A program made the position numbers and the translations under genes. The notes beneath the pieces are model-generated. The model worked only from the letters and a program-made list of their open reading frames with translations, had not been told where the DNA came from and ran no database searches. Shown here piece after piece: positions 1 through 10,530 of a DNA stretch of 64,000 nt. Source of the DNA: Melastoma dodecandrum (taxonomy: Eukaryota > Streptophyta > Magnoliopsida > Myrtales > Melastomataceae); assembly GCA_029817715.1 (NCBI GenBank), contig JARUPY010000356.1, forward strand, positions 520,001 to 584,000. Reading direction: 5' to 3'. Within the stretch, counting starts at the first letter, position 1. Each line of letters opens with the position of its first letter.

Positions 1-446
1 TAGGACCAATGCAGTTCGGTCCCCGAAGCACGGAGCCTGCGGCGGGAATGTATCCTGATTGCCACTCATGCGTCGTCCCAACGCTGCCCGAGAGGACGCC
101 CGACGACCCGACGCCGCCTCTGGAAGGGAGGAGGGACCAGGCTGAAGGGACGCGCCACAAACAAGCCTGCTAGACGCGAAGCGTGTATACCGACACCCGA
201 AGGACGGGGCCATCGCGATCCGACATTCCGCCCAAATCGAATTTAGGACACCCAGGGGGACGGCCGTAGGGACGGGGCAGCCTCCCCGTACGATGCGGCT
301 TGGCGTTCTCTTGCCTCCGCCCTACCTCCACGAAACGACGCCCCACGGGGCATCACCCACCCACGGTACCTCATGATCAACGAAGGGGCAGAAGGGGCAT
401 CTTAGGGGGCCGAGTGGGGGGTGGGTCGGGGGGAGGCCGTGGAGCA
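1..446. other. Unassigned GC-rich sequence
   Basis: No convincing gene. The open frame from 300 starts with TTG and is Arg/Gly/Pro-rich, as expected from base composition. Everything from 369 onward is repeated exactly near 60551, so this is probably part of an older repeat cut by the window edge. Confidence 0.4.
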
Positions 447-483
447 CCTCCTGAAAGGTTCTTCCCATTTACATTTATACAAA
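369..483. repeat. 115-bp exact repeat of 60551-60665
   Basis: Reading both places base by base gives identity from 369 to 483 with 60551 to 60665. The block is 83 bases of flank plus the first 32 bases of an A-type LTR, including the CCTCC before each LTR. After it the two LTRs diverge strongly. Confidence 0.9.
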
Positions 484-3448
484 GACATTGCATTTCCATT
501 GATTGAATGAATATTCATTACATACATGTGAGCTACATGCTCAATTGTTCAAAAATTGAAAACAAGTCTTGTCCATTCACGATGCGCAGCCTAAGAACCC
601 TTCTTAAACCTGCAAGGAACTAGAATACATCCATTTTAAACCCCACATACATCCACAACAAACCACACGTTCCATACAAAAATGTCCGAGAACCATTTTT
701 CCCTTTCTGAGACATCATACACCCTGACCTTAAACCAATTCGGTTTTCACATTATCTCAACCATTCCCATTCGTTTCTATCATTTCCCACACCTAAACTA
801 AGGTAGGAAGGTACCCTTAAAATCTCAGAACCAAACTCCAAGCACATAGCCCCTTAGGCTAGCGAAACCGTATACCCATCTCATGTTCGTTTCCCCTCCT
901 GGGAACATCCTGCATACTGACTTTAAGCCCAATTCGGCTTTCACTTATTCTCAACAATTTCCATTCATTTCTACCATTTACCACACCTTAACTAAGGTAG
1001 GAAGACACCCTTAAAATCTCTCAATCAAACTTCAAACGCATGGCCCCGAAACCAAACACCTTTCTACGCTCGTTTCAACCGAAGACTATACCTTTCGGTC
1101 TCATTAATAAGCCTATTCGGCTTTAACCTTCCTCCATCAGTTTCCACTTGTTTCTACTACATTCCTAATCCCTTTCAAGGTGGGAAGGTAGCCACAAAAC
1201 CTCGCGTTAAAATTCCTTTCCTATAGCCCCTTACTAGGGCTTGAGCAACGCTCGTTATTCTTGCTTGTTTCAACCGAATGCTACCCCATTCAATCCCATT
1301 CGGCTTTGACCTTCCCCCGTCCAATTCCACTTGTTTCTACCACATTCCTACTCCCTTTTAAGGTGAGAATGTGGGAAAAAATCCTCACAATAAAACTCCT
1401 TTCTTACAGTCCCTTATTCGGACTTGAGCATACTCATTGATTTTGCTCGTTTCCACTGAATGTTACTCCATTCAGTTTCACCTCCCATCCACCCCCGAGC
1501 ATAACTTTTCCATGCTTTTCTAGCATGAGGGACAGCCTTTCTAGGCTTCCTTTTTGACCTTACAACAACTCGTAATTTCCAGCCCTTGGCCGATTTACTT
1601 TCCATGGCCAAAGCCACGCGGTTCCGCTCTTAGAGCGCGAGGCGAAGCGCAGCCACCACAGGGCTCAACGCTCCCCTATTCCATACCGTTATTCCACTTA
1701 TTTCCCGTCCCTAAGGACCGCAATCTTTTCCCTCAAGGGTCGCCCCAAGCGAAGCCCTTCGGTAACAAACAACCAAACCCATACCTTACTCATGCATAGA
1801 GGGGTTCGGGTGGCTTCCCTCACCTTTAAGGGTTCGGCCACCCTCTAACCCTCTTCAAACCACTTCCAAATCACAGCCCAACCACAGCCACGAATCTCAA
1901 CAGCATGCACCACAACTAATCTTAAAAGCGAGGGAGGGATGTAGGGGTTACCGGCCGTTTATGCCCCGACACAAGTCGGCGAGCTCCACCCTTCGCCGCA
2001 CCACTTCAGCCCGTGAAGGTAGTCTCCCTTTGGCCCTTAGCCTTTCGTTCGCTCGGCGCCTTACTCTTCTCGCCCTTGGATCCACTTTGGCGAGTTGAAT
2101 CCCTTCCTTTCCTTTCTTCTTCCCTTCGCCGAGCTCCTCCCTTTCTTCTTCCTTCGCCGAACTCTCCCCCCTTTCTCCTTTCTCTTTCTAAGTCCCTTCT
2201 TGTGTGTGGGTGTGTATGTGGGAGAGGACGAACTCCCCCCCTTTCCCTTTTCATAGCACCAAGCTTCTCACCTTCATGCAACACCGAGCGCCCAACACGC
2301 GACACCTCGTGTTTGTGCTTTTGATGTGTCGCAAAACCGGACCAAGCCATCATGCAAGAGATGTGTCGCGTTCCTCGTCCGATGGGTTTAGTTTAGCATC
2401 CGACACCACGTGCTTGCACTTTTGATGTGTCATACCACCGGATCTTAATTCCATGCGAGTGATGAGTCGCCGCGGGTCCCGTAGCCGACCCTTCAAGATG
2501 GGTTTGGTTTAGCACAAAACCGGCCCCATTAGCTTAGTTAATCTGGCCGTAGTTAATCCACCTCCCTAATCGCTATTTCGTTCCATTTAGTAGCTGTGTC
2601 GTGCTTATGACTTTCCTGTGTTTTCTTACACACATTCGGCCGTTTCACTCCCCCAGTTCGAGCTACATTGATTCATCCAATGTCACACATGTTTCTAACC
2701 ACAAAATTCGTAGCACAGCCAATGCACATTCACGACACAACTTGCCATACTTTCAATCATTCAGTTACCAAAGATAAGTGATACTCAAATAACATTTTAT
2801 CATTCACGATTACATTCTCGTACTCATGATCATTCGGGATGATTCTTAGTTCTCCTTAAAACCTTCTCTAATATTCTTAATTCTCAAATGATCATGTACT
2901 CTCAGTATGCACACCCATTCTCGCGCATTATATATTGTTTCCATGAAATCCTTACTTCCATATTTCACAACATCCTGGGTTATTACATCAGGAGCAGCGG
3001 CTGTCGCCCCTCTGTCGCTCATCAGACCTCCAGGATGCATCCCCGTCGCCCTTCCAGGGTCGCCCCCTGATCGGGTTTCTCTCTCTTCACCGTTTAGCGT
3101 CTGATCGTGCCAGGGTCGACCGCTCTCACCCCCCTGGGCAGCGGCCGTCGCCCACGACCCTACCCGGCACCGACTCTCATACGACCCAATCTAGGGCCGA
3201 TCACCGAAATCCGTCACCCACTTTAGACCTTCATTTTCCGTCCTCTATCACTTAGAACCGGTCTCATGCCATTCCAAGGACTCTCATTTTTAGGTATCCA
3301 AGATATCCATTCACGGCCTATTATTGTGTTAACCCCTCTTTCGGTCACTCACCTCGCCCATACTTGGCCGACCATTTACGAAGCTCATCCTTACTCCGAA
3401 CAACCCTCTTTCATATACTTTTAAATCATAAAATCTCGGGTCATTACA
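452..3448 (-). repeat. Family A1 LTR, left (3') copy
   Basis: It runs from TGAAAGGTTC to GGGTCATTACA, 2997 bp, and pairs with 7370-10181. On the minus strand it begins TGTAATGACCC and ends CCTTTCA. The part at about 700-1500 contains four diverged ~190-bp repeat units where the right copy has three. A conserved 141-nt reading frame lies at 1948-2088. An inner GGGTTATTACA at about 2976 looks like another LTR terminus and marks where A1 and A2 LTRs differ. Confidence 0.85.
1948..2088 (-). CDS. Conserved Arg-rich LTR small frame, A1 left copy
   Basis: Forty-six codons plus TAA, beginning KVDPRARRVRRR and containing RAEVVRRRVELADLCRG. The stop sits inside GGTAAC, a splice-donor-like sequence. 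The frame stays open upstream through an acidic, purine-rich stretch but has no ATG before the previous stop, so translation is unproven. The same 141-nt block, without indels, occurs in seven other LTRs in the window. Compared with the B copy at 42682, third-position changes predominate. No known family is recognised. Confidence 0.45.
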   Translation of the reverse strand, partial: KVDPRARRVRRRANERLRAKGRLPSRAEVVRRRVELADLCRGINGR

Positions 3449-3484
3449 ATCTTCCCCCCTTAGGAAATTTCGTCCTCGAAATTT
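3449..3484 (-). promoter_or_regulatory. Polypurine tract and palindrome, family A
   Basis: On the minus strand a G-rich purine tract (3449-3462) directly abuts the 3' LTR and would prime plus-strand DNA synthesis. Beside it at 3465-3484 is the inverted repeat AAATTTCG-TCCT-CGAAATTT, also present in families B and C. Confidence 0.8.
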
Positions 3485-3800
3485 TTGTAGTGGTTAAAGG
3501 CCGGATACATTCGCGCGCCCCTCTAACCCACTCGATCGTCCATTCATTATTCTTAGTTATTCATCCTTTCTTTTAAGCTTCGGTCCTCCACGAGGATTCA
3601 ATTCTAGCCATTCGAGTACATTCCGACTCTTTTTCTTTTTCTTAATACACATTTATATATACATCCATGTATATATATATATACATCGACCTTATTATAT
3701 TTCTCGGTCGTTAGTACACGGAAGGACTCCATGGTTTACCTTCCGGATTCGCACTCCTTTTTACAAGGTGCTCATCTACCTTTCCCCACTCTTTCCGCCT

Positions 3801-4250
3801 TTAGCGCCATCCCGGGTATCCAGCCCAACAATACCTCGCCGAGTGCCCGGGGAAACCGCATACCCTACATACGATTCGACGTCGTGGACAAAGAGGTTCC
3901 TCATGGTACCGTCCGCACTCCCAACAATAAGGCAGGCTCACCTCGCTCGCCTTCGTCTTTTTGGGGCGGGACACCGTTCGTGCGGTCGATTCCGAAGGAG
4001 ACGGTGTCAATTCGGGAGAAATCTCTTGCTTATTCCCCCATTCCTCCACGCCTTCCATTTCTCCCACATCTCCACAAAATTCTTGAAGTTCTTCCTCGAT
4101 CCTTTGGAGGACCTCCTTAAACCTTTCCAAATTCGGTTCGGGTGTGCGGAGAGAGGTCTTATACTCCTTGGCCGTCATCCGATGTACTATTGGAGCTTTA
4201 CCCTTGCGTGAAGGGTGTTTCGAATTACCCGTTCCATCTCTTTCCGCCAT
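3801..4250 (-). CDS. Zinc-knuckle protein, 149 aa, in family A
   Basis: An ATG-started frame of 149 residues. Residues 41-60 look helical and charged. The C-terminus carries two zinc-binding clusters: C109-x2-C112-x3-H116-x4-C121 and a classic retroviral-type CCHC knuckle C128-x2-C131-x4-H136-x4-C141. Such knuckles bind nucleic acid in Gag proteins. Position is odd for Gag: the ORF lies about 0.35 kb from the polypurine tract and 3.1 kb from the primer site, at the 3' end of the element. It may be a relocated Gag remnant, an accessory protein, or a captured host CCHC gene. No protease or polymerase accompanies it. The zinc motifs are seen directly; function is inferred. Confidence 0.6.
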   Translation of the reverse strand: MAERDGTGNSKHPSRKGKAPIVHRMTAKEYKTSLRTPEPNLERFKEVLQRIEEELQEFCGDVGEMEGVEEWGNKQEISPELTPSPSESTARTVSRPKKTKASEVSLPYCWECGRYHEEPLCPRRRIVCRVCGFPGHSARYCWAGYPGWR

Positions 4251-4299
4251 TCCTACCTCGTTTCTTTCTCTTTTCTTTTGGGTGTGAGGAGAATTTTAG

Positions 4300-7200
4300 A
4301 TGGTCCAGCATTCCCTTTTTATAGTCACCGGTACCTCCTCATGCCTTAACTCATCTCCCCAACCACTTTCCTTAATAATCCAAATCTCCATTATATTTCT
4401 TACATTCCCAAGGCAATCTCACACTATTTGGCTATTGAACTATGCGTATGGGGAAGAATTAACTTCTTCCATCCCCTTATTTTCACGACGGCTTGACTTT
4501 TCCGAAACCTCCTTCCCTTATTTCCCTTGTTCAATTCTTTCCCATGACTTGAGGCCATCACACATGTTCACCTCAATCTCCGTGCCCCTTCATTACTATT
4601 GCCATCAATCACTATGTTCCTTTACTATTTGTCATCAATTCCTTTCTTAATTTCGGAGAAAATCTAATCTCTCATACGCCTCATCATTTGGGGATGAAGA
4701 GAGTGAATCCGATTCACTCTTGCTTTTAAATGCCCTACTTTTGGCATTACTTCCTTTTGTCCCTTTCCCCCCTTAATCTAAGGAGATTGCTTTTATTTTC
4801 ACAAGTTTCCGTGCCCCATTCCTTTCCTTTAATTCGACTCCTTACTTCAGGGAGTTCACTCCTTGATTGATTGACTCGTCAATCTCTCCCAATTGTGAGG
4901 TTCCTTTCTTTATTTTTCTCTCCACTCCGTCCATCACTTCATGGAGGAGATTCGTCGTATAACCTAAACTTAAGTGCCATCAAGGCGCACTTGAGGGTAA
5001 GCCTTCGCTCGTCACCCTCAATTCTCGTCATACTAGGGAGGTCTCATCCTTATCCTTTAGTTTTACATTGGTTTATCCATTCACTATTACTTGGAAAATT
5101 CGGTCATCTTTCCGACCGTCTCACCCCTATCTTGGGGAATTCACTTTAGACTTATTTTCCATTATGTGTCCATCTTGAGCACATTTATAGTTCGTTTCAC
5201 TAACGTACCCTTCACACAATTCATCATTTGTACGATCCTTTACAATTCCCGATTCTTTCTTTCCTTGTATCATCCTCGAATCCTCCCATTCGAGCTACTA
5301 CCAGGCATACTTGCCCTTGGTACTTGTGTAGCATCAATCATTTGTCCCTCAATCCGAATCGTTAGTCCTTGACTTTGACTATACCAAATCTATTTATTTT
5401 GGTCATTAGAATAACCACCGAGTTCTTATCTCCGTTTAACCTTTCTATGATTTCAATTCCTTTCTCTTCACGTTGGGGTTTACGTTTCTTGGCGTTAATT
5501 AAGATACGCTACGGTATCTCATGGTACCCGTACTTATCTCATACATTCACCACCGTTAGTCCATCCCTCCTATTTAGGTCACGTTTCCCCCTTTCATACA
5601 CCTTCTTTTGATGCTCAGATATGGTAAGGGTTAATTCTTTCTCACCCCAAAATCGATTAGTCGCACATTGGCGACTTACTCATTTCTATCCTTCGGCATA
5701 CAACCATACAAATGCACTGAAGTACGCACCGCTTCAAAACTCATTTCAGCCATACTTGTATTCCCTTTTTGCGGTCCTTCGACCCCTTTCTATGTCTCAT
5801 CTTTGTTCGTAACGGAACAACTTCCGTTCGTCTACTTTTCAGCATGACATTACGCTCATACTCATCGAGCAAAACCACCTCGGTTCATATATCGTTCCGG
5901 GTCGACGCGTTCTGGTCCGACTCTCTTCTTTTTACCTAATACCATCTCTCTGGGGCTTAGGTTACTTATATGACAGCCCTTTTATCAACTTGTACCTTGT
6001 CTCGACTTTATTAGTCGACCCAATCGTCCTTGTTTGCTCATAACCGTTGAGCGGAGCCAATCCGGCTCATTTATCATTTCGAGTTTAAATACTTTGTATT
6101 TAACCCTTCTTATATGTACCCTACTATCCCTCCATAACTTGAATATCATAAGTAGCAGCTCTTATTGGCTCATACCTCATTTCGCCATTTTAGTCCATTT
6201 AAATCATTTCACTAACACCGTTCACCCAACCAAACCACCCCGCTTTTGACCTTCTCTGGTCAGCCCCCTATGCGAGGTTGTACTTGCCCATTTGGGTTGT
6301 CCTTGCCTTCTCCAAGAAGGTAGGAACTAAGGTTCACAATTCTCTTGGGGCTCCTTTCAATGGTAGCCCACGTTTTCTCGAAGCGTCTGCTTCGTTCGTG
6401 CTCGCCTCATTCGAGCGTTAACCCTTATATATCCACTCCCCTTTCAGCACACTCGAGTCTACTCTCGTGGGGTTCTTTCCAGCCCCTTTGGCTGACCTTT
6501 TCTGCCTCCATGAGGCAAGAATCGAGGTTTCTTAAACCTCTCTAGGGCGCCCTTCAAGGCAGCCCCACCGTTTCTCGAAGCATTCGCTTCATTATGTCCA
6601 CTTTCGGGACTCGTTTCTACTCATTTTCTCATTCGCCCCGAACCATTCCTATTCCGTGCTATTCTTAGCATTTTGGACAGCCCTCTTAGGCTTCCATACC
6701 ATTCCGGGAGAGAGCATGTGTGGGGAATTCATTTATCATTCCGTTTCCCAATCGGGTGCACTCTCGCACCGTTATAGTGCCTTAATTCGCAACACTTTTA
6801 CCTTACCATACCAGCCTCATTTCCGTGCCTTAGCACCATTCAAACGTTCATCCCGAGGTCCCAACTTCGTGGCTCAACCTCGGAGATCGTTCTCATCTCA
6901 ATCATATTCCGGCATCATGCCCTTAATGCTCAACATACTCATTCCCATCACTTTATCGTGAGGTATCAATCCCAAATTTTCAATTACTTTACATTCATTT
7001 CAATAAAGATGCATATTTGCAGCCTCAATATACATATTTCAAATTCGAATCAACCCTTTTATAGCTGATTCCTTTACGGTATCATGCCTTTAACAAACAA
7101 AGTACTTATTTCCATCACTTCCCGTGATGTTTAAACCTCAAACCTTCCAAACCAAACATCCATTCATGTGCTCTCATACACACATATTTTGGCAATTCCG

Positions 7201-7355
7201 AACCCCTTTCCATTCACTTTTTCCTCAATACCAACTCAACCAAATCAACTTCGAATCAATCCAAACAATCACATACGCATGCGCATGCCTTAAAGAGCGT
7301 TTTCGATGCAAAAATCAACTCAAATACCACCCTTATCACTCCAAAATGATCCTAC
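4300..7355 (-). repeat. Non-coding internal region of family A, a chain of short inverted repeats
   Basis: No coding frame is recognised in these 3 kb. Short inverted repeats follow one another closely. Examples are AGAGTGAATC-C-GATTCACTCT at 4700-4720, GATTGAC-TC-GTCAATC at 4869-4884, CGAAGC-GTCT-GCTTCG at 6379-6394, GCCTC-CAT-GAGGC at 6504-6516 and GAGGTTT-CTT-AAACCTC at 6524-6540. A region this size without genes resembles LARD-type elements. Confidence 0.6.
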
Positions 7356-7367
7356 GCTCTGATACCA
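7356..7367 (-). other. Primer binding site, family A
   Basis: The plus strand reads GCTCTGATACCA, so the minus strand is TGGTATCAGAGC, the complement of the 3' end of initiator-Met tRNA. It is two bases from the 5' LTR starting at 7370, which fixes the element's orientation. Confidence 0.9.
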
Positions 7368-7369
7368 CT

Positions 7370-10181
7370 TGAAAGGTTCCTCCCATTTACATTTAAGCAA
7401 AAACCTCTCATTCTCATAGATTTTGAAAATATTCATTACATACATATGAGCTACAAGCTCAATTTTTCGAAAATTAAATAAATCTTGTCCATTCATGATG
7501 CGCAGCCTAAGAACCCTTCTTAAACCTGCAAGGAACTAAAATCCATTTCATTTTAAAACCCCACATACATCCACAAGAAACCATACATTCCATACACAAT
7601 GTGTCCGAAAACCATTTTTCCCTTATTGAGACATCATAAAACCTGGCCTTAAACCAATTCGGTTTTCACCTTACCTCAACCATTCCCATTCGTTTCTATC
7701 ATTTCCCACACCTTAACTAAGGTAGGAAAGTACCCTTAAAATCTCAAAACCAGACTCCAAGCACATAGCCCCTTACGCTAGTGAAACCGTATACTCATCT
7801 CATGTTCGTTCCCTCCTTGGAACATCCTGCGTACCGACTTTAAGTACAATTCGGCTTCCACATATTCTAAACAATTTCCATTCATTTCTACCATTTTCCA
7901 TACCTTAACTAAGGTATGAATACACTCTTAAAATCTCAGATTCAAACTCCAAACGCATCATCCCGAAACTTAACACCTTTCCACGCTCATTTCCACCGAG
8001 AACTATACCTTTCAGTCTCATTAGTAAACCCATTCGGCTTTGACCTTCCCCCGTCCAATTCCACTTGTTTCTACCACATTCCTACTCCCTTTTAAGGTGG
8101 AAATGTGGCCACAAATCCTCACATTAAAACACCTTTCCTACAGTCCCTTATTCGGACTTGAGCATACTCATTTATCTTGCTCGTTTCCACTGAATGTTAC
8201 TCCATTCAGTTTCTCCTCCCATCCACCCCCGAGCATTACTTTTCCATGCTTTTCTAGCATGAGGGACAGCCTTTCTAGGCTTCCATTTTGACCTTACAAC
8301 AACTCATAATTTCCAGCCCTTGGCCGACTACTTTCCATGGCCAAAGCCACGCGGTTCCGCTCTTAGAGCGCGAGGCGAAGCGCAGCCACCACGGGGCTCA
8401 ACGCTCCCCTATTCCATACCGTTATTCCACTTATTTCCAGCCCCTAAAGACCGCAATCTTTTCCCTCAAGGCTCGCCCCAAGCGCAGCCCTTCGGTACCA
8501 AACAACCAACCCATACCTTACTCATGCATAGAGAGGTTCGGGTGGCTTCCCTCACCTTTAAGGGTTCGGCCACTCTCTAACCCTCTCCAAACCACTTCCA
8601 AACCACAGCCCAACCACAGCCACGAATCTCAACAGCATGCACCACAACTAAGCTTAAAAGCGAAGGAGGGATGTGGGGGTTACCTTCCGTTTACACCCCG
8701 ACACAAGACGGCGAGTTCCACTCTTCGCCGCACCACTTCAGCCCGTGAAGGTAGTCTCCCTTCGACCCTTAGCGTTTCGTTCGCTCGGCGCCTTACTCTT
8801 CTCGCCCTTGGATCCACTTTGGCGAGTTGAATCCCTTCCTTTCCTTTCTTCTTCCCTTCGCCGAGCTCCTCCCTTTCTTCTTCCTTCCCCGAACTCTCCC
8901 CCCTTTCTCCTTTCTCTTTCTAAGTCCCTTCTTGTGTGTGGGTGTGTATGTGGGAGAGGACGAACTCCCCCCTTTCCCTTTTCATAGCACCAAGCTTCTC
9001 ACCTTCATGCAACACCGAGCGCCCAACACGCGACACCTCGTGTTTGTGCTTTTGATGTGTCGCAAAACCGGACCAAGCCATCATGCAAGAGATGTGTCGC
9101 GGTTCCTCGTCCGATGGGTTTAGTTTAGCATCCGACACCACGTGCTTGCACTTTTGATGTGTCATACCACCGGATCTTAATTCCATGCAAGTGATGAGTC
9201 GCCGCGGGTCCCGTAGCCGACCCTTCAAGATGGGTTTGGTTTAGCACAAAACCGGCCCCATTAGCTTAGTTAATCTGGCCGTAATTAATCCACCTCCCTA
9301 ATCGCTATTTCGTTTCATTTAGTAGCTGTGTCGTGCTTATGACTTTCCTTTGTTTTCTTACACACATTCGGCCGTTTGACTCCCCAAGTTCGAGCTACAT
9401 TGATTCATCCAATGTCACACATGTTTCTAACCACAAAATTCGTAGCACAGCCAATGCACATTCACGACACAACTTGCCATACTTTCAATCATTCAGTTAC
9501 CAAAGATAAGTGATACTCAAATAACATTTTATCATTCACGATTACATTCTCGTACTCATGATCATTCGGGATGATTCTTAGATCTCCTTAAAACCTTCTC
9601 TAATATTCTTAATTCTCAAATGATCATGTACTCTCAGTATGCACACCCATTCTCGCGCATTATATATTGTTTCCATAAAATCCATACTTCCATATTTCAC
9701 AATATCCTGGGTTATTACATCAGGAGCAGCGGCTGTCGCCCCTCTGTCGCTCATTAGACCTCCAGGATGTATCCCCGTCGCCCTTCCAGGGTCGCCCCCT
9801 GATCGGGTTTCTCTCTCTTCACCATTTAACATCTGATCGTGCCAGGGTCGACCGCTCTCGCCCCCCTTGGGCAGCGGCCGTCGTCCACGACCCTACCCGG
9901 CACCGACCCTCATACGACCCAACCTAGGGCCGATCACCGAAATCCGTCACCCACTTTAGACCTTCATTTTCCGTCCTCTATCACTTAGGACCGGTCTCAT
10001 GTCATTATAAGGATTCTCATTTTTAGGTATCCAAGATATTCATTCACGGCCTATTATGGTGTTAACCCCGCTTTCGGTCACTCACCTCGCCCATACTTGG
10101 CCGACCATTTACAAAGCTCATCCTTACTCCGAACGACCCTCTTTCATATACTTTTAAATCATAAAATCGCGGGTCATTATA
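7370..10181 (-). repeat. Family A1 LTR, right (5') copy
   Basis: Starts TGAAAGGTTCC and ends GGGTCATTATA, so the final CA has become TA. It is 2812 bp, shorter than its partner mainly because one ~190-bp intron repeat unit is missing. It joins directly to an A2-type LTR tail at 10182 without any flanking duplication. Confidence 0.8.
8680..8820 (-). CDS. Conserved Arg-rich LTR small frame, A1 right copy
   Basis: Same 141-nt block as at 1948-2088, ending at TAA, with several substitutions (for example ANETLRVEGRLPS) but no indel or internal stop. Confidence 0.42.
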   Translation of the reverse strand, partial: KVDPRARRVRRRANETLRVEGRLPSRAEVVRRRVELAVLCRGVNGR

Positions 10182-10344
10182 CCCTGACCCCCTTTAGACC
10201 CCCTCTGGAGCCCCTCTGGACGTCTCCTGGGCATCCCTTGGGCGATTGTCCGTCGCCCCTGGGGTCAGCAGTTGTCGACCCCAACTCAATCCGTGACGCC
10301 CCTTGGGCGACCACCATCGCTCACCAATAACTTGAGATCTAGAC
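10182..10344 (-). repeat. A2-type LTR tail, left part
   Basis: Closely matches 62775-62939 of the A2 solo LTR. The match resumes at 20769 after the family C insertion. It starts abruptly at the end of the A1 LTR, so a recombination or deletion joined two LTR types here. Confidence 0.75.
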
Positions 10345-10530
10345 TGTAAAATCCCGCCTTCCTGTACACATTTTTTTTTCAGTAATTTAATATTCAATTT
10401 TGACTAGTCAACTGTTGGTAGAAGTCCACAACTTCAAATCCTTACCCGTGAATGCTACTATTCTGAATAACACTCCTCTGTACTCTGTATCCTTTCCTGC
10501 GTTGAGCTGCAAAACTGGTGGAGGGTTCCC
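10345..10530 (-). repeat. Family C LTR, left fragment
   Basis: First 186 bases (plus-strand order) of the C LTR, starting TGTAAAATCCCGCC. It breaks at GGTTCCCC and continues directly into internal sequence that normally begins near 17094. Confidence 0.85.

Noticed and set aside
700..1500. Regular ~190-bp repeats considered as a CRISPR-like array or satellite
   Set aside because: No short identical repeats with unique spacers. The units are diverged, lie inside an LTR, and consist of hairpins.
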